The notes below the pieces were generated by a model. It searched no databases. It saw only the letters and a list, made by a program, of their open reading frames with translations, and was not told the DNA's origin. The translations under genes and the position numbers were made by a program. From Alkalihalobacillus bogoriensis ATCC BAA-922 (lineage in GTDB: Bacteria; Bacillota; Bacilli; Bacillales; Bacillaceae_F): 64,000 bases of DNA. The stretch covers positions 22,901-86,900 of the forward strand of contig NZ_JHYI01000026.1 in NCBI RefSeq assembly GCF_000621445.1, in the 5' to 3' direction. This document shows positions 8,777-17,829 of the stretch, in pieces; the first letter of the stretch is position 1; each line of letters begins with the position of its first letter.

Positions 8777-9834
8777 ACGCTTTAGAATATAGAAAAAAAG
8801 ACAATGTTAAAATTGATTTTAGCCTTCATCATGAAAAGAGATCAGCTAGTGCATTTCGCACAAAGAAAGAGGAAAGACGGTATTGGATTTTGCTCATAAC
8901 ATTGACCGTTTTGGGACTTCTTTTTGCATACGGCCTTTTAGTTTATAACAATCCCGTACCCGTTGATTCACCTTCTTTTATCCCAGTTGTTCAAAGAAGG
9001 ATCGTAGCTGTTGTTGCGATGCTTATTGCAGCGATTTGCCACAGTTTGGCAACTGTTGCTTTTCAATCGATTACGAATAATAGGATTATCACTCCTTCTC
9101 TTTTAGGCTTCGAATCACTTTACACAACGATTCAAACGAGTACAATGTTTTTATTTGGTGCTACTGCATTGGTGAGTTTTAGTGGGATTGGACCATTCTT
9201 TCTGCAAGTTAGTCTTATGGTCTTAATGAGTTTAATCCTTTATGGATGGCTGCTTTCCGGAAAATATGGAAATATACAACTTGTGCTTTTGATTGGAATT
9301 ATTATTGGTACGGGGCTAAGTACTCTATCAGCATTTATGAGAAAGCTTCTCTCGCCATCTGAATTTGACCTTTTACAGACAAGATTAATTGGTTCTGTCA
9401 ATAATGCGGATGCTGAATATTTTCCAGTTGTCATTCCAATGGTTATCATTATCGCATTATTACTTTATGTTTTTTCTAAGAAATTAAATATATTGTCACT
9501 TGGAAAGGATGTCTCTACTACGTTTGGTGTTAATTACAAACGCAGTATTATTTATGTGCTTGTATTAGTGGCTATATTGATGTCAATTTCTACGGCATTA
9601 GTTGGACCTCTTACTTTTTTTGGATTTTTAGTGGCTATTTTGAGTTATCAAGCGGCGCCAACGTATGACCACAGATATATTTTTCCAATGGCTCTTGCTA
9701 CAGGCTTTTTTGTACTAACAAGTGCATACTTTTTAATGTATCACGTTTTCAATGCTCAAGCTGTTTCCGTTTTTATTGAACTATTTGGCGGAATTGTATT
9801 TCTAATCGTAATTTTAAGGAAGAGGTCTCTATGA
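8773..9834 (+). CDS. Iron-siderophore ABC permease 2 (FecCD family)
   Basis: 353 residues with a longer cytoplasmic N-terminus (about 45 residues, charged) and about nine helices. The segment VGPLTFFGFLVAILSYQAAP is the coupling-loop region, and ITPSLLGFESLYTTIQTS is a FecCD signature. The ATG overlaps the TGA of permease 1 (ATGA), so translation is coupled and the two permeases probably form a heterodimer, as in the YclN/YclO pair. Confidence 0.9.
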   Translation: MNALEYRKKDNVKIDFSLHHEKRSASAFRTKKEERRYWILLITLTVLGLLFAYGLLVYNNPVPVDSPSFIPVVQRRIVAVVAMLIAAICHSLATVAFQSITNNRIITPSLLGFESLYTTIQTSTMFLFGATALVSFSGIGPFFLQVSLMVLMSLILYGWLLSGKYGNIQLVLLIGIIIGTGLSTLSAFMRKLLSPSEFDLLQTRLIGSVNNADAEYFPVVIPMVIIIALLLYVFSKKLNILSLGKDVSTTFGVNYKRSIIYVLVLVAILMSISTALVGPLTFFGFLVAILSYQAAPTYDHRYIFPMALATGFFVLTSAYFLMYHVFNAQAVSVFIELFGGIVFLIVILRKRSL

Positions 9835-10583
9835 TAAAAATCAGTAATACTAGAAAGATGTATACGGATAATGTAAAAATTGGACCTTTGGATATTGAAA
9901 TACCCAAAGCTGGTTTTACTTCTTTAATTGGACCCAATGGAGCGGGAAAGTCTACGACACTTTTGATGATTGGAAGACTTCTAGATATGGATGAAGGGCA
10001 AATTATGGTAGCGAATATGGATGTTTCTTCTTCCAAATCAAATGACTTAGCAAAAATAGTGACCATTTTGCGTCAAGAAAATCATTTTGTCACGAGGCTT
10101 ACCGTTCGACAACTAGCTGGATTTGGACGTTTTCCTTATTCAAAGGGAAGATTAACAAAAGAAGATGAGGAGATTATTTCTAAATATATCGATTTCCTAG
10201 ATTTGACTGCTCTAGAGAATCGATATTTAGATGAGCTTTCAGGAGGGCAAAGACAACGAGCCTATGTTGCAATGGTTTTGTGCCAGGAGACTGAATATGT
10301 GCTGTTGGATGAGCCACTGAACAATCTTGATGTCGCTCGTTCTGTCCAAATGATGGAGTATTTGAGACATGTTGCTAATGAGTTTGGAAGAACCATTCTG
10401 ACTGTTATGCATGATATAAATTTTGCAGCTAAATATTCTGATCGAATCTGTGCGATGAAAGATGGACAAATTGCTGCGTTTGGAACAGTAAAAGAGATTA
10501 TGGACCCAAAACTTTTGACAGATATTTTTGAAACGAAAATAGAAATTATCAAAGGTCCTTATGGGCCAATAGCTGTTTATTAG
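9831..10583 (+). CDS. Iron-siderophore ABC ATPase
   Basis: 250 residues, normal for FepC/YclP-type ATPases. Walker A GPNGAGKST is at 34-42, Q-loop RQENH near 81-85, signature LSGGQ at 136-140, Walker B YVLLDE at 156-161, and the switch His at 194. It powers the two permeases from the cytoplasmic side. It overlaps permease 2 by ATGA and ends the importer operon: binding protein, permease, permease, ATPase. Confidence 0.95.
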   Translation: MIKISNTRKMYTDNVKIGPLDIEIPKAGFTSLIGPNGAGKSTTLLMIGRLLDMDEGQIMVANMDVSSSKSNDLAKIVTILRQENHFVTRLTVRQLAGFGRFPYSKGRLTKEDEEIISKYIDFLDLTALENRYLDELSGGQRQRAYVAMVLCQETEYVLLDEPLNNLDVARSVQMMEYLRHVANEFGRTILTVMHDINFAAKYSDRICAMKDGQIAAFGTVKEIMDPKLLTDIFETKIEIIKGPYGPIAVY

Positions 10584-10775
10584 TTACTTTTTTTAGAAAG
10601 CAGAAGTATCTCAACAATAAATCTACTTAAGTAGTCGATAATTCGTTTATATCTTGTAGCTTACACTAATCATAATAGTATTTAGCTTTTCCGTTTGAAA
10701 TGATTAGTAGAAAGAATGTAGAGTCAAATATCAATAGTAGATGGTGCGGCTACAAAGAATTGAGGGGGATTATAA
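10584..10775. other. Gap between ATPase and reductase genes
   Basis: No gene, clear terminator or good Fur box seen. GAGGGGG at 10762-10768 is the ribosome site of the next gene. Whether the reductase is co-transcribed with the importer cannot be told. Confidence 0.4.
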
Positions 10776-11504
10776 ATGCAAGTATATTGGATTAAAATAA
10801 ATAAGATTATTCAAGAATCGTCTGAGGTTAGAACGTACCTGCTCGATTGTCCGCAAGACTTTACATGGGAAGAAGGTTCCCACACCCACTTCGCACTGAA
10901 GGGTTTTAATATTGGTGATAAACCAAACCGCAGTTTGATTCGTCATATGTCAATCTCCACCTTACCTGATGAAGGTGCGATTGGAATCACAACACGTATT
11001 AGAGAGCAATGCTCTGAGTTCAAAGCAATATTAAAAAGTCTTAAAGTTGGCAATGAAGTTGCCATATTTAAAACGCATTCAAATGTACCGTTGAAAAGAG
11101 AAGGGAAAAATGTTTATCTGTTGTCATCAGGTGTTGGCTTGGCAACTTTCAGACCGCTTGTACTTGATTATCTTAAACGACCTGATAACGTGAATCGGCT
11201 TCATTCTTTAAACATCGATTCATCAAAAGAGTTCTTATTTTCCAATGTTTTTCAATCAGCACCTGATAGGGATTTCACATCTCAGTTTGTTGATAACCGT
11301 AAAGACTACTATGAACAAGTGAAAAAACTAGCTACAGACAACGACGGTCTTTACTATGTTGTCGGCAGTGACGAATTCCTCGTACAGAATATTGAAATAC
11401 TGCGTGAGCAAGGCATCAAGTCGGAACAGATTGTGATCGATAAGCATGAAGAACAACGGGCTGAGTTTTTATCAGTCGATTTGTCAAATAAAGGTCTAGG
11501 ATAA
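10776..11504 (+). CDS. FNR-like flavin reductase, probable ferric-siderophore reductase
   Basis: 242 residues with a ferredoxin-NADP reductase fold. The FAD-binding box RHMSIS is at 56-61 (RxYS type, with Met for Tyr), GITTRI follows near 70-75, and the nucleotide-binding loop SSGVGLATFRP is at 117-127. There is no iron-sulphur domain and no membrane segment. Its place behind the siderophore importer suggests that it reduces Fe(III) in the imported chelate, releasing iron in the cytoplasm. That role is inference; other NAD(P)H:flavin reductions are possible. Confidence 0.75.
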   Translation: MQVYWIKINKIIQESSEVRTYLLDCPQDFTWEEGSHTHFALKGFNIGDKPNRSLIRHMSISTLPDEGAIGITTRIREQCSEFKAILKSLKVGNEVAIFKTHSNVPLKREGKNVYLLSSGVGLATFRPLVLDYLKRPDNVNRLHSLNIDSSKEFLFSNVFQSAPDRDFTSQFVDNRKDYYEQVKKLATDNDGLYYVVGSDEFLVQNIEILREQGIKSEQIVIDKHEEQRAEFLSVDLSNKGLG

Positions 11505-11577
11505 GAATGTATTGATTTTTAATTTCATATCTAGTGATTCTCCTTTTTTAATAAGCTGAAATTAGCAGTCCTTTACG

Positions 11578-11647
11578 TTGCTAGCATTGAGGGTATTAAC
11601 GGAGGCTTCTCATAAGTTTTGCGTACTTATGAGAGGCTTCTTTTTTT
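11578..11647 (+). terminator. Terminator, second copy of the groEL-terminator repeat
   Basis: CTCATAAGT (11609-11617) and ACTTATGAG (11625-11633) form a perfect stem extended by GAGGCTT/GAGGCTTC, then seven T. Bases 11578-11618 are about 88% identical to 4461-4502 behind groEL. Confidence 0.85.
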
Positions 11648-11851
11648 CATTTTTTCTTGATGTGAAGATAGACCATTGTTGTTGTATTATAATACTTCAT
11701 CCAATTTCTCCTTTTTTTCTATATAAAATTCCAGTTGTTGAGATTTCTCAAATTATTTAAAATTGATACTTACATACCAAATATGGAATATAGTTACTGA
11801 ATAAAACATAATATGTTAGAGTTTCGCAATGTAACTCAAAGGAGGAATTAG

Positions 11852-12067
11852 ATGCGACTCGATGTAATAGGAAGTAGTCTCTTAATAGTTTCAGCCATAC
11901 TTTATTCTTCTACCTATATAGTGTCTGGTCTAGCTAACATTGTAACAAATTCACTACCAAGCGAATTTCAAAATCATACATATTCACAACCACTTTTCAT
12001 CTGGAGTCTGGTTTCGTTGGTTCTAGGAATATTATTTGTGGGAGTTCATATCATGAAAAAAAAATAA
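11852..12067 (+). CDS. Small two-helix membrane protein, unknown
   Basis: 71 residues, MRLDVIGSSLLIVSAILYSS at the start, a polar loop around residues 33-48 and a second helix before a KKK tail. GGAGG lies 7 nt before the ATG and a terminator follows directly, so it is a single-gene unit. I recognise no family. Both ends seem to face the cytoplasm, judged from the charges. Confidence 0.7.
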   Translation: MRLDVIGSSLLIVSAILYSSTYIVSGLANIVTNSLPSEFQNHTYSQPLFIWSLVSLVLGILFVGVHIMKKK

Positions 12068-12105
12068 AAAGAGCAGCACCCAAAATCCAGGGTGCTGCTC
12101 TTTTT
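12067..12105 (+). terminator. Strong terminator
   Basis: Arms AAAAGAGCAGCACCC and GGGTGCTGCTCTTTT around an eight-base loop, then T. The stem begins inside the stop codon of the small membrane protein. Confidence 0.93.
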
Positions 12106-12364
12106 ATGTTGCAACATCTATGAAGTTATTATGCTACACGATGTCGCACTCTTGATGTGGAGGTCAAGATAGTTAATTAATTTTTAATAAATCGCCATAT
12201 TAAGCCAAATAAAAGACATATCATTTACTTCTCCTTTTGTTGGAGGCTGTAGCACTTTTATGAATAGAGAACTACAACTTAGATGATCTTTTGAACAATT
12301 GACATTTGAGTATGGAGACGAAGACACCGCTCAATATGTGACAATGCTATGGTCAGAGAAAATC

Positions 12365-12549
12365 TAACGGACATCTGTTCCTTTATTTATATAATAAATC
12401 ACGTTTTTCAGAGGCTATCGGACATACGTTCCGCTGATATGGAAAAAAGTAAGGATTTACATGATGATTTCGGTAAATAGGGGAATACATGTCCGATAAG
12501 AAATGAAAAGGCTTGATTTCTCATACTTTAACGGAACAGATGTCCGAAC
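12365..12549. repeat. Four-unit CGGA-N7-TCCG repeat element, copy A
   Basis: Four 15-bp units start at 12368, 12419, 12481 and 12532. The first two read CGGACAT-NNN-TTCC[G/T]; the last two are the reverse complement form. Spacing is 51, 62, 51 bp, the same as in copies B and C. Units 1 and 4 are exact complements over 14 bases. The rest of the 12106-12905 gap shows no gene. Confidence 0.85.
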
Positions 12550-12905
12550 GGCATACTAGAGTCATCTTAGTTAGTCCATTATCTCTTTTACAGAATATTA
12601 TTATTAGCTTTATCCCTACTTTACATTTCATTGGTATATTATAAATAGTTTAAAAATAAGAATTTTCTTCGGGTGGAGAATATACTGAGTAACCCACGGA
12701 AAGTGACGAAATACTAATTTGCATACGTCTTATCATTATATGATGAAAGTGTAGGTGAGAAGTGTTCATTTAATTGGAATGAATATTCTCTATCTTCTTT
12801 TACATATTTTGTGACGAGTTGCCGTTAGTACGTATCACTTGATGTTGAGGTTATTTTTTTATGCTTTAATTATTTGCTTTTGGTTTAGTATCAGGAGGTA
12901 ACTCA
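12550..12905. other. Gene-free stretch before the HAD gene
   Basis: AT-rich, no open frame of note, no clear promoter pair. CAGGAGGTAA at 12894-12903 is the ribosome site of the next gene. Confidence 0.4.
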
Positions 12906-13715
12906 GTGAAGGATTATAAGACTTACATATTTGATATTGATGGGACCATCGTAAAACAAGATGAAGAAGTTCCCGGTGCAATCGAGCTCGTAGCTTATTT
13001 AAAAAAGCAGGGGAAGGAGGTATTATATGCAACGAATAACCCAGTCACAACGAAGGAACGCATCGCAGCAAGGTTAAATCAGATTGGATTTTTAGTGAAT
13101 GCGAATCAAATTATTACACCGTTAGATGCGTTAGAGCTGTATTTTCACGACCGAGCGATTGAACCGCTCTTTTATGGGCTAGTATCTCAAGAAGTAATGA
13201 CAGAGTTACAGCAGCGTGGTTTTTTGTTTAGCTCATCTGATAACGAGAAAGTGACCCATGTATTGCTCGGAATGAATAATCAACTAACCTACCAGCATTT
13301 TTGTGAAGCACTTTTTTTACTAGACCAAGGAGCAGAGCTATTGTTGTTAAATGGAGATTTATATTGTCCCGTACCTAAGGGGCGAGTACCTGATAGCGGG
13401 GCACTTAGTTTTGTACTCACAGCGTATATCGATGAACGACCCGATTCAGTTGGGAAGCCTACGAAATGGATGCAACGAACTATTCTCAATCGAATTACTA
13501 CAGAAAATCGGGACTGTTTATTCATTGGAGACTCTCTTCAATCAGATATTCAAATCGGTCATGCTATGGGGATGGATACTTGTTTAGTGGAGTCAGGGAT
13601 TTCTGACTTTAGAAAAAAAGTCTCTCACTCTACGATTACGCCAACCTTTATTATGAAGAATTGTGAGCAATTGCAGTGTGTAATTCAAAAAACAAAGGAG
13701 AGTAGCAATGTTTAA
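12906..13715 (+). CDS. HAD-IIA phosphatase (NagD/glycerol-phosphate phosphatase-like)
   Basis: 269 residues. Motif I is DIDGT with D10 and D12, motif II YATNN at 41-45, the lysine motif is in GKPTK, and motif IV is GDSLQSDI. The large cap between motifs II and III is of the C2 type seen in NagD and phosphoglycolate/glycerol-phosphate phosphatases. The GTG start follows AGGAGG at about 7 nt. It is joined to glpP (8-nt overlap) and an importer of the glycerol-3-phosphate type, so dephosphorylating a glycerol phosphate in the cytoplasm is the likely job; the substrate is inference. Confidence 0.8.
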   Translation: MKDYKTYIFDIDGTIVKQDEEVPGAIELVAYLKKQGKEVLYATNNPVTTKERIAARLNQIGFLVNANQIITPLDALELYFHDRAIEPLFYGLVSQEVMTELQQRGFLFSSSDNEKVTHVLLGMNNQLTYQHFCEALFLLDQGAELLLLNGDLYCPVPKGRVPDSGALSFVLTAYIDERPDSVGKPTKWMQRTILNRITTENRDCLFIGDSLQSDIQIGHAMGMDTCLVESGISDFRKKVSHSTITPTFIMKNCEQLQCVIQKTKESSNV

Positions 13716-14265
13716 TAAACGAGAGGTTATTGCGAGTGTCCATAACGAAATAGCGTTACAAAGAGCGCTTGAATTAGATGAAGTAAAAACAATCTTTCTC
13801 ATTAATGGGGACATTCTAACACTACAAGAAAATATCAAGCATATTCGTAAATACGACAAGCGGCTATTTCTTCACTTTGATACTATACAAGGTTTGTCAA
13901 CGGATGTGAAAGGGGTGAATTATACTGTAGAAATTCTAAAGCCTGATGGAATTTTAAGTACAAGAGGGCAAGTTATTCAGCATGCAAAAAAGCTAGGGTT
14001 ATTGACCATTCAACGATTGTTTTTAATTGATACTACAGCATTGAATTCAGGAGTGAGAAGTATTAAGCAAAGTAATCCTGATGCAGTTGAGGCCATGCCA
14101 GGTTTAATGCCACGTGTCATAAGTGAGCTTTGTTCACACATTGAGCAACCTGTTGTAGCAGGGGGGCTAATAAAGGAAAATTATGAAGTTGAACTAGCAT
14201 TAGATGCTGGAGCAGTGGCTGTTTCACTAAGTGACATATCATATTGGAAGAAAAAAGGAGTGTAA
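13708..14265 (+). CDS. glpP: Glycerol-3-phosphate responsive antiterminator GlpP family
   Basis: 185 residues, the usual length. The TIM-barrel-like family shows in KRLFLHFDTIQGLSTD, TRGQVIQHAKKLGLLTIQRL, PDAVEAMPGLMPRV and VVAGGLI. In B. subtilis GlpP with glycerol-3-phosphate binds leader RNA of glp genes and prevents termination. Here glpF, glpK and glpD are absent from the neighbourhood; instead it lies between a phosphatase and an ABC importer, which suggests that the importer's substrate yields glycerol-3-phosphate. I see no obvious target hairpin in front of this operon. Confidence 0.88.
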   Translation: MFNKREVIASVHNEIALQRALELDEVKTIFLINGDILTLQENIKHIRKYDKRLFLHFDTIQGLSTDVKGVNYTVEILKPDGILSTRGQVIQHAKKLGLLTIQRLFLIDTTALNSGVRSIKQSNPDAVEAMPGLMPRVISELCSHIEQPVVAGGLIKENYEVELALDAGAVAVSLSDISYWKKKGV

Positions 14266-14270
14266 GTGTA

Positions 14271-15614
14271 ATGAAGAAAATTCTATCGTTCTTATCTATT
14301 CTCTCTCTCGTCCTTATTTTATTTGCTTGTTCACAAGGCACATCAGAAAAAACCCAAGCGGAGCCTTCAAGTGAAAACAAAGATAATGAAGCACCAACAG
14401 ATGAAGTTATTGAAATCGATTGGTATTATCCAATCGCTGTAGGTGGACCTCTCACAGAAGTGGTTGAAAAAATGGCTTCTGATTTCTCTTTAGAATATCC
14501 AAATATCAAAGTGAATCCTATTTATACAGGTAGTTACGCTGATACGATGACTCGCGTACAGACTGACGTTCAAGGAAACAATGCACCTGATTTGGCAGTG
14601 TTATTATCAACTGAATTATATACATTATTAGATATGGATGCGATTGTTCCGATTGATGAATTTGCTGGTGCTAACGATGAATTCATTAACGATTTTTTCC
14701 CTGCGTTTCTAGAAAACTCACAAACCAGTGGAAAAACATGGAGTGTTCCATTCCAAAGAAGTACGATCGTTCTTTATTATAATAAAGATGCATTTGAAGA
14801 GGCTGGCCTAGATCCGGAAAAAGGTCCTGAGACATGGGAAGAACTTACGGAGTATGCGAAAGAGCTAACGAAAAAGGATGCAAGTGGAAATGTAGAGCGC
14901 TGGGGTGTTGAAATTCCTACATCCGGATTCCCTTATTGGTTATTCCAAGGTTTTGCTTTGCAAAATGGCAAGAATTTAATGAGTGATGATGGGAAAGAAG
15001 TGTACTTTGATACACCTGAAAATGTAGAAGCTCTTCAATTTTGGTTAGATTTAGCTCACGAACATCATGTTATGCCAAAGGATGTTATTGATTGGGCAAC
15101 AGTTCCATCAAACTTTATTGAAGGCAAATCTGCGATGATGTATCACACGACTGGAAACTTAACAAACGTCCGCACCAATGCAAGTTTTGATTTTGGAGTT
15201 GCCTATATGCCAGCGAACAAACAATTTGGTAGTCCAACAGGAGGCGGTAACTTTTATATCTTTAAAGATACTCCCAAAGAAAAGCAAGAAGCCGCTTGGA
15301 CTTTTGCTAAATGGGCAAGCCAACCTGAAAATGCAGCACAATGGAGTATCGATACAGGTTATGTAGCAACAGTACAATCTGCGTACGAAACAGAGCTTAT
15401 GAAAAACTATATAGCGGAATTCCCTCAAGCCGCTGTTGCACGTGATCAGTTAGAATTTGCCTCTGCTGAATTATCGACACACCAAAATGGTCGTGTTTAT
15501 AAAGCGATTAACGATAATTTACAAGCCGCTATCGTTGGAGAAAAAACACCAGAACAAGCCTTAAAGGATGCTCAAGAGGAAGCGGATCTCATTTTAGCTC
15601 CATTTAACCGTTAA
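14271..15614 (+). CDS. CUT1 binding lipoprotein, UgpB-like
   Basis: 447 residues from the ATG at 14271. The signal peptide ends at lipobox LFAC (C20) and an acidic linker follows. The mature part is an extracellular solute-binding protein family 1 fold: IDWYYPIAVGGPLTEVVEKM, WSVPFQRSTIVLYYNKDAFE and TWEELTEYAKELTKK. AAAAGGAG precedes the start at 10 nt. The ligand is probably glycerol-3-phosphate or a glycerophosphodiester, inferred only from the glpP and phosphatase genes next to it. A frame starting at 14244 would add nine residues before the signal and is unlikely. Confidence 0.82.
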   Translation: MKKILSFLSILSLVLILFACSQGTSEKTQAEPSSENKDNEAPTDEVIEIDWYYPIAVGGPLTEVVEKMASDFSLEYPNIKVNPIYTGSYADTMTRVQTDVQGNNAPDLAVLLSTELYTLLDMDAIVPIDEFAGANDEFINDFFPAFLENSQTSGKTWSVPFQRSTIVLYYNKDAFEEAGLDPEKGPETWEELTEYAKELTKKDASGNVERWGVEIPTSGFPYWLFQGFALQNGKNLMSDDGKEVYFDTPENVEALQFWLDLAHEHHVMPKDVIDWATVPSNFIEGKSAMMYHTTGNLTNVRTNASFDFGVAYMPANKQFGSPTGGGNFYIFKDTPKEKQEAAWTFAKWASQPENAAQWSIDTGYVATVQSAYETELMKNYIAEFPQAAVARDQLEFASAELSTHQNGRVYKAINDNLQAAIVGEKTPEQALKDAQEEADLILAPFNR

Positions 15615-15644
15615 AAATTTTGCGAAAAAGAAGGAATGAAACTT

Positions 15645-16538
15645 ATGAATAATCTTTGGAGAAGCACAAAATTTCGTCATAATATCTATGCCTGGCTGCT
15701 TCTCCTTCCTTCCTTTATCTTCCTATATTTATTTACGTTTTTGCCAATAGGTCAAACGTTTGTGCTTAGTTTATTTAGAGCGGACTTAAGTACACCGGAT
15801 CCTTTTTTTATTGGGTTAGAAAACTTTCGTCTCTTAGCAGAAGATAAAGTGTTTTGGAAGGTGATGCGAAATAATGCTGTATTTGCAATAGGAACAGTCC
15901 CTTTAAGCTTGGGAATCGGATTAGTGATGGCCATTTTAGTGAATCGTGCTATAAGAGGGATTAGTTGGATTCGAACGTTTTTCTTTTATCCAACCGTGAT
16001 TCCAATGATAGCAATAGCTAATATTTGGTTATTTATGTATACCCCAAACTACGGCTTAATTAACCAAGTGCTTTCCATCATTAATATTCCAGGTATTAAC
16101 TGGCTTGGTAGTCCATCAACCGTAATGATGGCGATGATTATTATGGTGATATGGAAGGAAGCAGGCTTTTTTATGATTTTTTATTTAGCTGGTTTGCAAA
16201 ATATTTCAAAAGAATTATATGAATCAGCTAAAATTGACGGAGCCTCTACATCGACGGTGTTCTGGAAAATTACGTTCCCATTGCTAATGCCGACGACACT
16301 ATTTGTTTTCATCATTGCTGTTACCAACTCTTTCAAACTCGTCGATCATCTAGTTATTATGACACAAGGCGGTCCAAATAATGCTAGCAATCTCCTTTTG
16401 TATTATATCTATGAAACAGCATTTTCCTACTGGGACCAAGGGCGAGCAGCTGCTTTGACTGTGGTGATGCTAGTGATGATGGTGGCTATAGCGGCTTGGC
16501 AATTCTTCGGAATCGACCGAAAAATTCATTATAGTTAA
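15645..16538 (+). CDS. CUT1 ABC permease, UgpA-like
   Basis: 297 residues with six helices. The EAA loop reads LYESAKIDGASTSTVFWKIT (about 190-209), the docking site for the ATPase. I chose the ATG at 15645, 9 nt behind AAGGA; the ATG at 15636 lies right on that ribosome site. It forms a heterodimeric channel with the next gene. No ATPase gene is present in this operon. Confidence 0.88.
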   Translation: MNNLWRSTKFRHNIYAWLLLLPSFIFLYLFTFLPIGQTFVLSLFRADLSTPDPFFIGLENFRLLAEDKVFWKVMRNNAVFAIGTVPLSLGIGLVMAILVNRAIRGISWIRTFFFYPTVIPMIAIANIWLFMYTPNYGLINQVLSIINIPGINWLGSPSTVMMAMIIMVIWKEAGFFMIFYLAGLQNISKELYESAKIDGASTSTVFWKITFPLLMPTTLFVFIIAVTNSFKLVDHLVIMTQGGPNNASNLLLYYIYETAFSYWDQGRAAALTVVMLVMMVAIAAWQFFGIDRKIHYS

Positions 16539-16551
16539 GGATGAATAAACA

Positions 16552-17352
16552 TTGAAGAAATTAGTTGATGCATCTGCTTACATATTGGCACTTTTGTGGG
16601 TCATCCCCTTAGTTTGGCTAGTTGTTACAGCTTTTCAACCGAAAGAGCTAGCAACGACGTTGACACCACAGTTTGTATTTACATTTGAGAATTTCAAAGA
16701 TGCATGGAATGCTGCACCCTTTGTTCAATACTATAAAAATACGTTTATTATTGTGTTTGGAATACTCACTGTCCAACTCGTGACAGCAACCTTAGCTGCC
16801 TACGCATTTGCAAGATTGAACTTTTGGGGGAAAGATATTATTTTCCTAATCTTTCTCATTCAATTGATGATTCCAGCTGATATTCTCATCTTCCCCAATT
16901 ATAATGTTCTAGTTGATTTAGGACTTCTAGATAGTAAGCTCGGGATTATGATCCCCTATTTTGCAACAGCATTTGGTATTTTTCTCTTACGGCAAACGTT
17001 TAAGACTATTCCTTATGAGCTAGAAGAGGCTGCTAAACTCGATGGTTGTAATATGCTTCAAATCATATGGAATATTTATGTTCCTCTGGCAAAACCAACA
17101 TTTATTGCATTTGGACTCGTATCTGTTAGTCATCATTGGAGCAACTTCTTATGGCCTTTAATCGTGACAAATTCTGTAGAAAATCGCCCGTTAACAGTTG
17201 GTTTATCGATATTTGCAAAATCATTTGAGACTGGAGCTCAATGGGGGCAAGTAACAGCCGCAACATTTATGGTTATATTCCCACTTTTACTTGCCTTTTT
17301 CATTTTTCAAAAGCAGTTTATTAGTAGTTTTATGCAATCGGGAATTAAGTAA
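16552..17352 (+). CDS. CUT1 ABC permease, UgpE-like
   Basis: 266 residues with six helices. The EAA loop reads LEEAAKLDGCNMLQIIWNIY and the C-terminus ends FISSFMQSGIK as usual for this subfamily. A TTG start lies 8 nt behind AAGGATG. It is the last gene of the phosphatase-glpP-importer operon. The ATPase must come from elsewhere, for example the ugpC-like gene at 45948 or an MsmX-type general ATPase. Confidence 0.88.
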   Translation: MKKLVDASAYILALLWVIPLVWLVVTAFQPKELATTLTPQFVFTFENFKDAWNAAPFVQYYKNTFIIVFGILTVQLVTATLAAYAFARLNFWGKDIIFLIFLIQLMIPADILIFPNYNVLVDLGLLDSKLGIMIPYFATAFGIFLLRQTFKTIPYELEEAAKLDGCNMLQIIWNIYVPLAKPTFIAFGLVSVSHHWSNFLWPLIVTNSVENRPLTVGLSIFAKSFETGAQWGQVTAATFMVIFPLLLAFFIFQKQFISSFMQSGIK

Positions 17353-17726
17353 AGATTTGAAGAAAGCCAAACGGCATTAGTAAATAATCAAAGAGAAAAG
17401 TTAACCAAAATAAACCTTCTTATCCTTAAACTATACTCAACACTAATTGCTATGTCCCATTGCCTTAAAAGTCATAAATATCCTCAAAAATAATGAAAAT
17501 TGATATAATAAGTTAATAATGGTAAAATTTGAATATATACTATTTTTTTATTTCAGGATAATTTGTTAAATGTTAGTGAGGTTAATAGACAATAGGGTAG
17601 GAGAAAATACTACCGTATCACCACAAAATTTACTAGATGAATGACAATTGATAATTGGAGAACACCAGACTCGTTTGCTCCTATCGCTAGCTAGTTGAAA
17701 GCTACAATTTCACAAAACAAATTATT
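17353..17726. other. Gene-free stretch behind the first CUT1 operon
   Basis: AT-rich, no gene, no repeat-element copy. I see nothing of note before the terminator at 17727. Confidence 0.4.
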
Positions 17727-17760
17727 AAAGAGTGTTTCCGTAAAACGGAACACTCTTTTT
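17727..17760 (+). terminator. Terminator
   Basis: AAAGAGTGTTTCCG and CGGAACACTCTTTTT pair with one bulged T around a short A-rich loop. It probably ends the CUT1 operon, though 375 bases behind the last gene. Confidence 0.85.
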
Positions 17761-17829
17761 ATGGAATATATTTACAATGATCAAGTTTTTACTATAAATT
17801 AAACTCTTCGTAAATGGAGGTAACCTAAT

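Noticed and set aside
11578..11760. 60-codon open frame
   Set aside because: It runs straight through a terminator hairpin and its T run.
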